64,000 nt of DNA from Gp1-AA133 sp963850425 (GTDB taxonomy: Bacteria; Acidobacteriota; Terriglobia; Terriglobales; Acidobacteriaceae): positions 620,001 through 684,000 of the forward strand of contig CAWKLF010000007.1 in NCBI GenBank assembly GCA_963850425.1, read 5' to 3'. Below the pieces are notes generated by a model that was not told the origin of the DNA, made no database searches, and saw only the letters and a list, made by a program, of their open reading frames with translations. The stretch's first letter is position 1. Every line of letters starts with the position of its first letter. Shown piece by piece: positions 1-8,840 of this stretch. Position numbers and translations under genes: made by a program.

Positions 1-2
1 TA

Positions 3-593
3 TTGCACGAGCGATCTACCGTGATTACATCTTCGGTGGTGGCGCTGCGGCAGGCGCTCCTAAACATTGGAATGTTCGACGAACAACTCAGGCGCGTTGA
101 GGATTATGACCTTTGGCTTCGGCTAGCGCAGTCCGGCGGCCGGATATCCTTTACACGAGAGATTCAGATAGGTCATCGGCAAGCGAATGGCTTGGCCGCC
201 GACTGGAAACTCATGCGCCGAGCTCTCATCCAGGTTTACGAAAAGCATCTAGCGGTTGGCATATTGAACGAGCAACAAGCTCGTTTCGTCCGCCAAAAGA
301 TTCACAGCATTTCCATGGCAATCGAGTTTCGGGATGCCAAGCAAGCGCTGCTCGAGGGGCAGTTTTCAGCAGCTTTAGAGAGTGTACAAAAGGTGCAAGC
401 CTCAGATCGCAGTTGGAAACTGGACCTCGCGCAGATCGGGCTTCGGCGCTTCCCTCGCCTGCTGCAATGGCTATATAGCCTCCGTCTCAGGCGGCTCCAG
501 CGGCGATTTCGCGACCGCAACGCTCGGTCCCTGAAAAAAGCAGGCTTCGATGGCCCGGTCCCCGAGACGTTCGGAGACCCAACTCTCACATGA
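3..593 (+). CDS. Glycosyltransferase family 2, C-terminal part (cut by window start)
   Basis: The reading frame is already open at the window edge, so the N-terminal nucleotide-sugar-binding half is missing. The visible part starts in a stretch typical of GT-A glycosyltransferases (ITSSVVALRQ, then MFDEQLRRVEDYDLWLRLA), where the ED pair and the following tryptophan belong to the acceptor-side catalytic region. The remaining residues, about 50-196, are basic and probably helical with no membrane segment. It presumably transfers a sugar during assembly of the polysaccharide encoded downstream. The TTG at position 3 is an internal Leu codon, not a start. The sulfotransferase gene follows after a short gap, suggesting co-transcription. 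Confidence 0.75.
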   Translation: MHERSTVITSSVVALRQALLNIGMFDEQLRRVEDYDLWLRLAQSGGRISFTREIQIGHRQANGLAADWKLMRRALIQVYEKHLAVGILNEQQARFVRQKIHSISMAIEFRDAKQALLEGQFSAALESVQKVQASDRSWKLDLAQIGLRRFPRLLQWLYSLRLRRLQRRFRDRNARSLKKAGFDGPVPETFGDPTLT

Positions 594-681
594 ACGACAA
601 AACATTGACAGCTTGTCACAAGCACCGCGAGACAAAGAAAGTGCCGGCGAAAACAGAAATTCCTTTGGAGCTTCGTACCCG

Positions 682-1518
682 ATGATCTACGGAATCAAGA
701 CGGTAGTGAAGTACGCATTGGGAATCGATTTGGCCGGGCGCAATTTTGCGGTTTACCCGGACGACACCTTTGTCGTGTCTTATCCGCGCTCCGGAAACAC
801 CTGGACCCGCTTTCTGATCGCCAACCTGGTGCATGCCGACAAGGAGGTAAGCTTCACCAACATCGAGAAGCTGATTCCTGATACGTCCTCGCAGTCGAAC
901 CGCGCACTCAAAAGGACTCCGCGGCCCCGCATCATTAAGACACACGAATACTTCGATCATCGCTACCCGAAGATCATCTATATCGTACGGGACCCGCGCG
1001 ATGTGGCCCTTTCCTATTACGATTTTCAGCGTAAATACATGCAAATTGATGATCAATATCCGCTCGAACGGTACGTGGACGACTTCGTGAACGGCAAATT
1101 GATATCCATTGGCTGGGGCACCTGGGGCGAAAACGTTGCCAGTTGGATGTTTACGCGCGGCAAGCAAACGAATTTCCTCCTGCTTCGTTACGAGGACATG
1201 ATGCAAGACACTGCCAGCGAATTGGCGCGCATTGCCGAATTTCTGGGAATTGATCCCTCCAGCGAGCGCCTGCAGCGAGCCATCGCCCAAAGCTCAGCCG
1301 ATCACATGCGCGCCCTGGAAAAGCTGGAAGCGCACAAGTGGGTCGCCACCAAGAACCGTCGCAAAGACATCCCGTTCGTTCGGGTCGCCCAGTCAGGAGG
1401 CTGGCGTACTTCCCTACCGGCAAGTTGTGTCCGGCAAATTGAGGCTGCCTGGGGCGATCTGATGAGTACTCTCGGATACGAAATTACACCTGCCCGCCTA
1501 CCCGAGCCGGTGCTTTGA
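682..1518 (+). CDS. PAPS-dependent sulfotransferase
   Basis: This is a sulfotransferase of the PF00685 type, which moves a sulfuryl group from PAPS to a hydroxyl of a carbohydrate or other acceptor. The 5'-phosphosulfate loop (YPRSGNTW, residues about 34-41) and the 3'-phosphate site (RDPRDVALS, about 103-111) are both intact, and a KTHEYF segment carries the likely catalytic histidine near residue 88. With the ATG at 682 the protein has 278 residues, normal for the family, and GGAG at 667-670 lies 11 bases upstream. The frame stays open to 550, which would add 44 unconserved residues and overlap the previous gene. No signal peptide is seen, so it should act in the cytoplasm. The sulfate-activation genes at 3.4-6.8 kb would supply its donor. 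Confidence 0.88.
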   Translation: MIYGIKTVVKYALGIDLAGRNFAVYPDDTFVVSYPRSGNTWTRFLIANLVHADKEVSFTNIEKLIPDTSSQSNRALKRTPRPRIIKTHEYFDHRYPKIIYIVRDPRDVALSYYDFQRKYMQIDDQYPLERYVDDFVNGKLISIGWGTWGENVASWMFTRGKQTNFLLLRYEDMMQDTASELARIAEFLGIDPSSERLQRAIAQSSADHMRALEKLEAHKWVATKNRRKDIPFVRVAQSGGWRTSLPASCVRQIEAAWGDLMSTLGYEITPARLPEPVL

Positions 1519-1636
1519 AATCGAGATCCATGCCAACCCTGAATAAGATGCGCTCTCGGCGACACGCTGCCGATTCTGCGGCCCAACGCACGTCGCGAAT
1601 GGGGGCCGAGGCCGCGGTTCAAGGAACCCCGAGCTG

Positions 1637-3184
1637 ATGCGGAAGATTGAAATTCTCAAGAACGTCAGTTCCAGTTGGTTCAGCCTGGGCGTCAACATTC
1701 TCGTGGGCATCTTTTTGTCGCCTTTTATTCTCCATCGACTGGGCGACACCGCTTACGGCATCTGGATCCTGATTTTTTCGGTGACCGGATACTACGGTCT
1801 CTTTGATCTTGGCATCCGTTCCTCGGTCGTTCGTTACGTTTCGACCTACACGGCCACCGGGGATAAGGAAGGCCTGGCGAAGTTGATCAATACCAGCCTG
1901 GCCACCTATACCGCCATCGGCGTTGTGGCCATGGCCGTCACCCTGGCAGGCAGCTTGTTCGTCGATCGTCTGTTTCGCATTCCCACCGCTTTTCTGGGAA
2001 CCGCACGCCTTTTATTCCTGATGGTGGGAACGGCGGTCGCGCTGGGCTTTCCCAGTGGGGTTTTTGGCGGAATTCTGGAAGGCTTGCAGCGATTTTATTT
2101 TGTCAACCTCACCAACGTCGTCTCCACGCTGCTGCGTGCCGCGCTCATCGTTTTCGTGTTGCATCGGGGCTACGGATTGTTGACGGTCGCTGCCATTACA
2201 GTTGTTCTACCGCTCATCAGCTCGTTGGCGCGCGCCTTCATTGCCCTGCGTGTGCTGCCGGTTCGTTTTGGCTGGACGTACGTCGACCGCAAAGCATTTC
2301 GCGAGATTGCCAACTATAGCGCGGTAAGTTTCCTCCTCATGATCGGCTACAAGCTGCGTTACAAGACGGACGAAATCGTAATCGGCACATTCCTGTCGGT
2401 CACCGCCATCACATATTTTTCGATTGCGGACCGCCTGCTCGATTACGCGGGCGAGTTGGTGGGCAGCCTCGCACAACTGTTCGTACCCATGGCCGGGCAA
2501 TCCCACGCCAAGGGGGACACAAACCAGCTGCGCACAATCTGGATCGCCGGAAACCGCGCCTGCGCCCTCATCATTTTTCCGATCACCGCCGTCTTGGTTA
2601 TTCTGGGCAAATCCGTCATCACTGCATGGGTGGGCGGCAAATACGTGGCTGCCAGCTACCCGGTGTTGGTGGTCCTGGCGATACCCATGATGTTCACCCT
2701 CGCCCAGGGCGCCTCTGCGCGCATCCTCTACGGGATGGCGAAACACCGCACCCTGGCATGGGTCACGTTGATGGAAAGCGTGACGAACTTGATTTTGAGC
2801 ATCGTTCTGATCCGCCCCTTTGGCATCGTCGGGGACGCATTTGGAACGGCCATCCCGTTGATGTGCACGTCGCTGGTTTTCATGCCGCGCCACATGTGCC
2901 GGCTTCTCGGGATAGGCATCGGCACTTATCTTCGGGAAGCCTACACACTGCCTCTGCTTCTCACGCTGCCGCTGGCAGCGACGCTCCTGCTTATGCGCAG
3001 CTGGTATTTTGCGCATAACTTTTTCCAAGTGGCCTTGCAGATCCTGATTGGCTTCTTGCCTTATGGTCTGGGTCTGCTGTGGGCGACCTGGACGAAACGC
3101 GCGTGGCGAGTTGGCGAGTTGTCCATCGCGCCTCCGGACGAGGTCGCCGTTGCTTTCATCGATACTGTTCAGGGAGAACCCTAA
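1637..3184 (+). CDS. Polysaccharide flippase, Wzx/MATE-like
   Basis: This 515-residue protein is very hydrophobic, with about 12-14 predicted membrane helices spread over its length. The N-terminus (SSWFSLGVNILVGIFLSPFI) and the following RLGDTAYGIW segment are typical of the oligosaccharide flippase family (PF01943/PF13440). Such proteins flip undecaprenyl-linked repeat units across the inner membrane. It lies between the sulfotransferase and the sulfate-activation genes and is likely the flippase of this EPS locus, since no other candidate was seen. The ATG at 1637 follows a weak AGGA/GAG stretch. The exact substrate cannot be told from sequence. Confidence 0.87.
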   Translation: MRKIEILKNVSSSWFSLGVNILVGIFLSPFILHRLGDTAYGIWILIFSVTGYYGLFDLGIRSSVVRYVSTYTATGDKEGLAKLINTSLATYTAIGVVAMAVTLAGSLFVDRLFRIPTAFLGTARLLFLMVGTAVALGFPSGVFGGILEGLQRFYFVNLTNVVSTLLRAALIVFVLHRGYGLLTVAAITVVLPLISSLARAFIALRVLPVRFGWTYVDRKAFREIANYSAVSFLLMIGYKLRYKTDEIVIGTFLSVTAITYFSIADRLLDYAGELVGSLAQLFVPMAGQSHAKGDTNQLRTIWIAGNRACALIIFPITAVLVILGKSVITAWVGGKYVAASYPVLVVLAIPMMFTLAQGASARILYGMAKHRTLAWVTLMESVTNLILSIVLIRPFGIVGDAFGTAIPLMCTSLVFMPRHMCRLLGIGIGTYLREAYTLPLLLTLPLAATLLLMRSWYFAHNFFQVALQILIGFLPYGLGLLWATWTKRAWRVGELSIAPPDEVAVAFIDTVQGEP

Positions 3185-3435
3185 CCGATAAGCCAAGAGC
3201 TCGAATTTTCGAGACCTCCAGGGCGACACCCTTACCCGATCGCCAGCCGCGAAGCGGGAAGACTCATGTGGGGTGGAGTCCGGTATGTAACAATAAAACT
3301 TCAACGTTTTTTGTATTGGTGAGGGCTCACGGCCAGCGCAGCACCCGCAACTGGACACCTCAGAGGCGGGATGAATTGTGAGCAATTTTTTTTGGCCGGA
3401 CTTGGTGCCGGCACAATCCAAAAATACAAGAACCC

Positions 3436-3442
3436 AGGAGGT
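3436..3442 (+). promoter_or_regulatory. Strong ribosome-binding site for sat-cysC
   Basis: AGGAGGT lies 6 bases before the in-frame TTG at 3449. It argues that translation starts at this TTG rather than at the upstream ATG at 3371, which has no comparable site and adds residues unlike the family. Confidence 0.8.
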
Positions 3443-3448
3443 TCACGA

Positions 3449-5176
3449 TTGACTACTAGCCATCTTATTGCCCCGCACGGCGGGGAATTGATCAATCTCA
3501 TCGCTGATACGGCCCGAGCGCGAGAACTCAAGGGCCACTCAAAAGAATGGCCCTCGTGGGATCTCACTGCCCGCCAGGTGTGTGACGTGGAATTGCTGCT
3601 CAGCGGCGGTTTCTCTCCCTTGCGCGGCTTCATGAATCGCGCGGACTACGACGGAGTCTGCAACAACATGCGGCTAAAAAGCGGCGTGCTATGGCCGATG
3701 CCCATCACGCTCGACGTCACGGAGGAGTTCGCGAAGTCGTTGAAGCCGGGTAGCAGCAAAGTGGCGCTGCGCGATGGCGAAGGCGTGATGCTCGCCGTCC
3801 TGAATGTCGAGGATGTGTGGCAACCCGATCACTCTGCGGAGGCCAAGAGTGTCTTCGGAACCACCAGCAAGGCGCATCCGGGAGCCGACTACGTCATCAA
3901 TAAGTCGAATCCATGGAACGTCGGCGGAACCCTCGAAGGCCTGCAGGGTCCTTCGCACTACGATTTTCGTTCCTTGCGCCTCACCCCCGCGGAACTGCGC
4001 TCAGAATTCGCGCGCCTGGGCTGGCGTCGCATCGTTGCTTTTCAAACTCGCAACCCCATGCATCGTGCGCACCAGGAACTCACTTTCCGCGCGGCCAAGC
4101 AGGTAGAAGCAAATCTGCTCATTCATCCCTCGGTGGGGATGACTAAGCCGGGAGACGTGGACTATTTCACGCGCGTGCGCTGCTATCAACTGCTTCTCAA
4201 CAAATATCCACAAGGCACGGTGAAGCTCTCCTTACTGCCGCTGGCGATGCGCATGGGCGGACCCCGCGAAGCGATCTGGCACGGCCTGATCCGCAAGAAC
4301 CATGGCTGCACGCACTTCATTGTCGGACGCGATCACGCCGGTCCGGGCAAGGACACTGACGGCAAACCCTTCTATGGTCCGTATGAGGCGCAAGACCTTT
4401 TCAAGAAACACCAGTCTGACATCGGCGTCACGATGGTTCCCTTTAACATGATGGTCTACCTCGAAGATCAGGACAAATACGTTCCCGACAATGAGGTGCC
4501 GAAAGATTCGCGCGTCCTGAATATTTCCGGAACTGAGCTTCGCCAGCGTTTGAACGAGGGCCGCGACATTCCCAGCTGGTTCACGTATCCGGAAGTAGTC
4601 CAGGAATTGCGGAGGAGCTATCCGCCACGGCACAGGCAGGGCGTCACGATCTTTTTCACGGGTCTATCCGGCTCGGGGAAATCGACCATCGCCAATGTCC
4701 TTCTCACCAAGTTCCTTGAGACTGGAGGCCGCCCCGTAACTATTCTTGACGGCGACCTGGTCCGCAAGCATCTATCCTCCGAGCTTGGGTTCTCCAAAGA
4801 ACATCGCGACATCAACATCCGGCGGATCGGATACGTCGCCTCGGAGATCACCAAGAATGGCGGGATCGCCATTTGTGCACCCATCGCTCCCTACGAAGCA
4901 ACGCGCAAAGCGGTGCGGGACATCGTCGAGCCGGTTGGCGGTTTCGTCCTGGTGCACGTCGCTACGCCGCTTGAAACGTGTGAGCAGCGGGATCGCAAAG
5001 GCCTGTATGCCAAAGCCCGCGCTGGAATATTAAAGGAGTTCACGGGCATCTCTGATCCTTATGAAGCCCCGCAGCAAGCGGAAGTCGTGATCAATACGGC
5101 CGAACTTTCCCCAGAAGAAGCTGCCCAGGAAATCATCCTGCACCTGGAACAGCAGGGCTTCATCGGAGCGCAGTAA
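3449..5176 (+). CDS. sat/cysC: Bifunctional sulfate adenylyltransferase / adenylylsulfate kinase
   Basis: This 575-residue fusion converts sulfate and ATP to APS and then phosphorylates APS to PAPS. Residues about 1-160 form the PUA-like N-terminal domain of ATP sulfurylase (SGGFSPLRGFM). The catalytic domain carries RNPMHRAH near residue 200 and GRDHAGPG near 300. From about residue 395 an APS kinase domain begins, with P-loop GLSGSGKST (about 406-414) and DGDLVRKHLS just after. The start is set by a perfect Shine-Dalgarno before TTG. It sits between a sulfotransferase and a PAP phosphatase, so PAPS is probably made here for sulfation of the EPS rather than for cysteine synthesis alone. No PAPS or APS reductase is seen in the window, which fits this reading. 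Confidence 0.93.
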   Translation: MTTSHLIAPHGGELINLIADTARARELKGHSKEWPSWDLTARQVCDVELLLSGGFSPLRGFMNRADYDGVCNNMRLKSGVLWPMPITLDVTEEFAKSLKPGSSKVALRDGEGVMLAVLNVEDVWQPDHSAEAKSVFGTTSKAHPGADYVINKSNPWNVGGTLEGLQGPSHYDFRSLRLTPAELRSEFARLGWRRIVAFQTRNPMHRAHQELTFRAAKQVEANLLIHPSVGMTKPGDVDYFTRVRCYQLLLNKYPQGTVKLSLLPLAMRMGGPREAIWHGLIRKNHGCTHFIVGRDHAGPGKDTDGKPFYGPYEAQDLFKKHQSDIGVTMVPFNMMVYLEDQDKYVPDNEVPKDSRVLNISGTELRQRLNEGRDIPSWFTYPEVVQELRRSYPPRHRQGVTIFFTGLSGSGKSTIANVLLTKFLETGGRPVTILDGDLVRKHLSSELGFSKEHRDINIRRIGYVASEITKNGGIAICAPIAPYEATRKAVRDIVEPVGGFVLVHVATPLETCEQRDRKGLYAKARAGILKEFTGISDPYEAPQQAEVVINTAELSPEEAAQEIILHLEQQGFIGAQ

Positions 5177-5213
5177 AGGGCAGAACGCAAGTGCGAATGG
5201 ACTTGAAACCCAA

Positions 5214-5984
5214 ATGCCGCTGATTGCCGCCAAAATTCTGGTGGGCTTCTGTGTCGGCACTTTGATCGGCCTGACCGGGCTGGGCGGCGGCGTGTTGCTG
5301 CTGCCCATCCTGATCTTCGGCCTGCGCGTGCCCGCCATCGTGGCGGTCGGGTCCGACGCGCTTTTCAACTTCTTCACGAAAATACCCGCCAGCCTGGTTC
5401 ACCTGAAAAAAGGCACTGTCCGCCGCAAGGTGGTGGTGGCCCTGGCGATCGGCAGTGTTCCGGGTTCGGCGGCGGGAGTGGTCTACCTCACTCACCTCCG
5501 CCATGTATACGGAGATGGCGTCAACAGCGTCATTAAACTGGCCATCGGCATCCTGCTGGTGTGTATACCAATCCTGCTGATGTTCCAGACTCGCATCGAA
5601 GAGCGCATGGTGAACCGGTCCCCGACCCTGAAATCTTTTGCGGGGATGACAATCATCGGATTGGGTTCCGGCTTTCTGGTGGGCATGACGTCGGTGGGAT
5701 CAGGCAGCATCATCATGATGATGCTGTTGCTCTTCTACAGTTACCCGCCCAAGGTGAACGTCGGAACCGACATCGTGCATGCAGTGGTTTTGACTGGCGT
5801 AACGGGCTTTCTTCATTTCCGGCTTGGCAACGTGGATCCCGGCCTGGTGTCCGCACTGTTGGTGGGCTCCATCCCAGGAGGCTTAGTAGGATCTTATCTC
5901 AGCACGCGGGTCCCGGTGCTGTGGTTGCGCCGCATCCTGTGCGCCATACTTCTCATCACCGGTGCCCGCATGATTTGGGCCTGA
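5214..5984 (+). CDS. TauE/SafE family membrane transporter
   Basis: This 256-residue protein has about eight predicted membrane helices and the two-half architecture of the TauE/SafE (PF01925) family. The first half has GLTGLGGGVLLLP and the second SVGSGSIIMMM. Members move sulfite, sulfonates or other organosulfur anions and are often found with sulfur assimilation genes. It starts 37 bases after sat-cysC and is followed after 24 bases by cysQ, so the three look like one operon. Likely roles are sulfate uptake feeding PAPS synthesis or release of a sulfur anion; the direction cannot be read from sequence. Confidence 0.85.
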   Translation: MPLIAAKILVGFCVGTLIGLTGLGGGVLLLPILIFGLRVPAIVAVGSDALFNFFTKIPASLVHLKKGTVRRKVVVALAIGSVPGSAAGVVYLTHLRHVYGDGVNSVIKLAIGILLVCIPILLMFQTRIEERMVNRSPTLKSFAGMTIIGLGSGFLVGMTSVGSGSIIMMMLLLFYSYPPKVNVGTDIVHAVVLTGVTGFLHFRLGNVDPGLVSALLVGSIPGGLVGSYLSTRVPVLWLRRILCAILLITGARMIWA

Positions 5985-6008
5985 AATCGAACCGACTCCA
6001 AGGACCTG

Positions 6009-6806
6009 ATGACTTCCGCTTACTCCGACATTTTGAACCGCATCGAGGCTGCCATCGGCGATGCGCGCGCGATCTTTGCCCGCTTTACCCCAGGCGCCAT
6101 CGACGCCGAGTTCAAGGCGGGGCACGATCCCGTCACCGAGGCTGATCGCGCCATCGACGCTGTGCTGCGCCAGAATTTGCTGCGCTACGGCGAAGGCTGG
6201 CTTTCGGAAGAAAGTGTGGACGATCTTTCCCGACTGGAAAAAACCCGCGTGTGGGTTGTCGATCCCCTCGACGGGACGCGTGAGTTTGTAAAGGGGATTC
6301 CGGAGTTCTGCGTTTCGATTGGATACGTGGAGGACGGACGCCCGGTGGCCGGCGGAATTCACAATCCCGCGACAAACGAGACTTTCATCGGCTCGGTAGA
6401 TACCGGAGTTCTCTACAACGGCAAGCCTTCCCAAACAAGCCAGCGCGCCGTCCTACAGGGAGCGGTCACGCTCGCCAGTCGCAGTGAGGTGAAGCGCGGC
6501 GAATGGAAGCCATTCGAAAACGGCCCGCTCCAGATTCGTGCGATGGGATCGGTGGCCTACAAGCTGGCACTGGTGTCGGCTGGATTGGCCGACATCACCT
6601 TCACGCTGACTCCGAAAAACGAGTGGGATGTGGCCGCCGGCGCTGCGCTGGTCCTGAGCGCGAGCGGCTTTGTCGCCACCCTAAACGGGTCTCCTTTTAG
6701 CGCCAATAACCAGAATCCCCTATTATCCGGGCTGATCGCAAGCGGCCCGCACTTGCGCAATGATCTGCTCGCGTTGCTGGAACCGCATTTGAATTCCACC
6801 GCGTAA
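6009..6806 (+). CDS. cysQ: 3'(2'),5'-bisphosphate nucleotidase, CysQ-like (inositol monophosphatase fold)
   Basis: This 265-residue member of the metal-dependent IMPase superfamily has the expected motifs: GWLSEES (63-69), DPLDGT (85-90) and WDVAAG (206-211), which bind the Mg ions and phosphate. CysQ hydrolyses PAP, the inhibitory by-product left after sulfotransferases use PAPS. The location directly after a PAPS synthase and a sulfur anion carrier is the main reason to prefer CysQ over an inositol or sugar phosphatase. It is the last gene of the left operon and is convergent with the amidotransferase gene at 6901. Confidence 0.85.
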   Translation: MTSAYSDILNRIEAAIGDARAIFARFTPGAIDAEFKAGHDPVTEADRAIDAVLRQNLLRYGEGWLSEESVDDLSRLEKTRVWVVDPLDGTREFVKGIPEFCVSIGYVEDGRPVAGGIHNPATNETFIGSVDTGVLYNGKPSQTSQRAVLQGAVTLASRSEVKRGEWKPFENGPLQIRAMGSVAYKLALVSAGLADITFTLTPKNEWDVAAGAALVLSASGFVATLNGSPFSANNQNPLLSGLIASGPHLRNDLLALLEPHLNSTA

Positions 6807-6900
6807 CGTTCTGACAGCTAGATTTTCGCGACGCGCGAATGCGCGCCCTTCATTGAATGAAAACAGCCCTTTGTGGCCCAGTGCGCGGCTTCGTCTTTAT

Positions 6901-8838
6901 TTACCGCGTGAGGACGACCCCATGAGTCTGCGAGACCTCGCTCACCGGTTCGCGCTCCAAACACACCCTCTGCCAGATCTCCAGGTTCAAGAGACGCCAA
7001 ATGCGATTGCCATGATCGCGCGTACCGGCGCGGTGTTCGGCAAACAAGTTCTTGACGGCGTCGGGCCGGAAGTATCCACGATCCATTGCGCGTGGGTCGA
7101 GCAGCGTCTTCTCCAACTGGTCCAGCTGCTCGCCCCCCAGCCAGTACGCCCAGGGTGTGGGGAAACCCATTTTCTGCCGGTGGATAGTTTCTTTCGGCAG
7201 CAGATCCTCGATGGCAGCTTTAAGAATCGACTTTCCAGCCAATCCATCGGTGTCATATTTCGATGGGATGCTGGCGGTGAACTCCACCAGTTCGTGATCG
7301 AGAAAAGGCACGCGGCTTTCCACCGAAGCGGCCATGCTCATCTGGTCCTGTTTCATCAGCAGTTCCACCAGGTAGGTCTTGATGTCGGTGTAGAGCATGC
7401 GGTGCAGCAGATCGCCCGATGACGAGTTCCAGTACTTCATCGAACCGGCGTAGGCATCGCCGGCACTGCTTCTCGCTTCCGGGGTCAACAATGATTCCTG
7501 ATCAGCCGCCGAAAAAGCTGAATAGAAGTTGTCGAAATAGAACGACGTCCACGATTCGCCACCTCGGATAAAAAACGTGTGTTCGAGTTGCCTGTGCAGA
7601 TCCTTGCCAAGAGTGCCCGAATGCATCAGTTCGCGAACCCATCGCCGCATGATGCCCGGAACAGCCTTGCGGTAGACGGAATCCATCCGCGAGTTCAGCA
7701 CAGTCCACGGGTAGCGCGTGTAACCCGCCAGGGTCTCGTCGCTGCCTTCACCTGTCAGAACCACGGTGACGCGTTCCCGCGCCAGACGCGCGACGAAATA
7801 CAGCGCTACGCTCGAGGGCCAGACGATCGGCTCATCCTCGTGCCAGATCAGGTGTGGAAGCGATTGAAAGAATTCCTCGCGGCTCAAGCGCACTTCATGA
7901 TGCCTTGAGCCGATGTGTTGCGCCACCGTCCGCGCAAAGGGCAGTTCGCTGAACGATTCCTCGCCATAGCCTACGGCGAAGGTTTCGATTGGTTCACGTC
8001 GGATCTTCGTGGTCAGCGCCGCCACCGCGCTCGAATCCAGGCCCCCACTCAGAAAGACTCCCAGCGGCACGTCGCTCATGAGGTGGCTGGACACACAGCC
8101 TTCCAGCAGCTCGCGATACTTGGCGACATAGTACCGGCGCGGCCGCAGCTCATTGTCAGAGGAGACCTGCAGATCCCAATATTGGGCAATGTCGAGCCGG
8201 CCGCCTTCCGTGATCTCGAGCGTGTGGCCGGGCAGCAGTTTCTTGATACCGGCGTACATCGTTTCCGCTTCCGGGATGTAGCCGAACGCCAGATACTCTG
8301 CGAGTGTCGAGCGGTTGAACTTTGGTGTCACACCCGGATGTGCGAGCAGCGCCTTGATCTCAGAACCAAACAGCAGCGTCCTGCCATCGAAATGGTAGTA
8401 GAGCGGCTTGATGCCAAGCCGGTCGCGCGCGATGAACAGGCTGCGCTTGCGTCGATCCCAGATCGCAAACGCATACATTCCGCGTAAGTGCTGAACGCAC
8501 TCGCGCCCATATTCCTCGTAAAGGTGAACGATGGTCTCGGTGTCGCTGTGAGTTCGGTAACGATGCCCGCGAGCTTCGAGGCTTCTGCGCAAGTCCTGAT
8601 GGTTATAGAGTTCGCCGTTGTAGACGATCCAGACGTCGCTCTCTTCGTTGCTGATGGGCTGGTGGCCGGTCTTGATGTCAATGATGCTCAAGCGGCGCAT
8701 GGCGAGGCCGATGCTTCCCTCAACGAAGAAACCCTCATCGTCCGGTCCGCGATGAACGATCTGCTGGTTCATACGAGCGAGCGTTTCCCGCTCGGCCCTG
8801 CGTCCATCGGTATAGAAAACGCCGCAAATTCCGCACAT
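6901..8838 (-). CDS. asnB: Asparagine synthase-like glutamine amidotransferase (first copy)
   Basis: This 645-residue protein begins MCGICGVF. Cys2 is the nucleophile of the class II glutaminase domain, which also shows RGPDDEG near 30-36 and YNGELYN near 73-79. The synthetase half has the ATP pyrophosphatase loop SGGLDSS (264-270). AsnB-type enzymes amidate a carboxylate using glutamine. In exosortase-linked EPS loci such proteins recur and are thought to act on uronic acids or other glycan carboxylates, which would suit the AlgD product here. It starts 2 bases after the heparinase-like gene ends, so it is translationally linked to it. A second copy lies at 22398-24365. Confidence 0.9.
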   Translation of the reverse strand: MCGICGVFYTDGRRAERETLARMNQQIVHRGPDDEGFFVEGSIGLAMRRLSIIDIKTGHQPISNEESDVWIVYNGELYNHQDLRRSLEARGHRYRTHSDTETIVHLYEEYGRECVQHLRGMYAFAIWDRRKRSLFIARDRLGIKPLYYHFDGRTLLFGSEIKALLAHPGVTPKFNRSTLAEYLAFGYIPEAETMYAGIKKLLPGHTLEITEGGRLDIAQYWDLQVSSDNELRPRRYYVAKYRELLEGCVSSHLMSDVPLGVFLSGGLDSSAVAALTTKIRREPIETFAVGYGEESFSELPFARTVAQHIGSRHHEVRLSREEFFQSLPHLIWHEDEPIVWPSSVALYFVARLARERVTVVLTGEGSDETLAGYTRYPWTVLNSRMDSVYRKAVPGIMRRWVRELMHSGTLGKDLHRQLEHTFFIRGGESWTSFYFDNFYSAFSAADQESLLTPEARSSAGDAYAGSMKYWNSSSGDLLHRMLYTDIKTYLVELLMKQDQMSMAASVESRVPFLDHELVEFTASIPSKYDTDGLAGKSILKAAIEDLLPKETIHRQKMGFPTPWAYWLGGEQLDQLEKTLLDPRAMDRGYFRPDAVKNLFAEHRAGTRDHGNRIWRLLNLEIWQRVCLEREPVSEVSQTHGVVLTR

Positions 8839-8840
8839 AT

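Noticed and set aside
2207..3421. A 404-codon open frame opposite the flippase gene
   Set aside because: Its translation is charged and low in complexity with no family features; the plus strand codes a clear membrane flippase.
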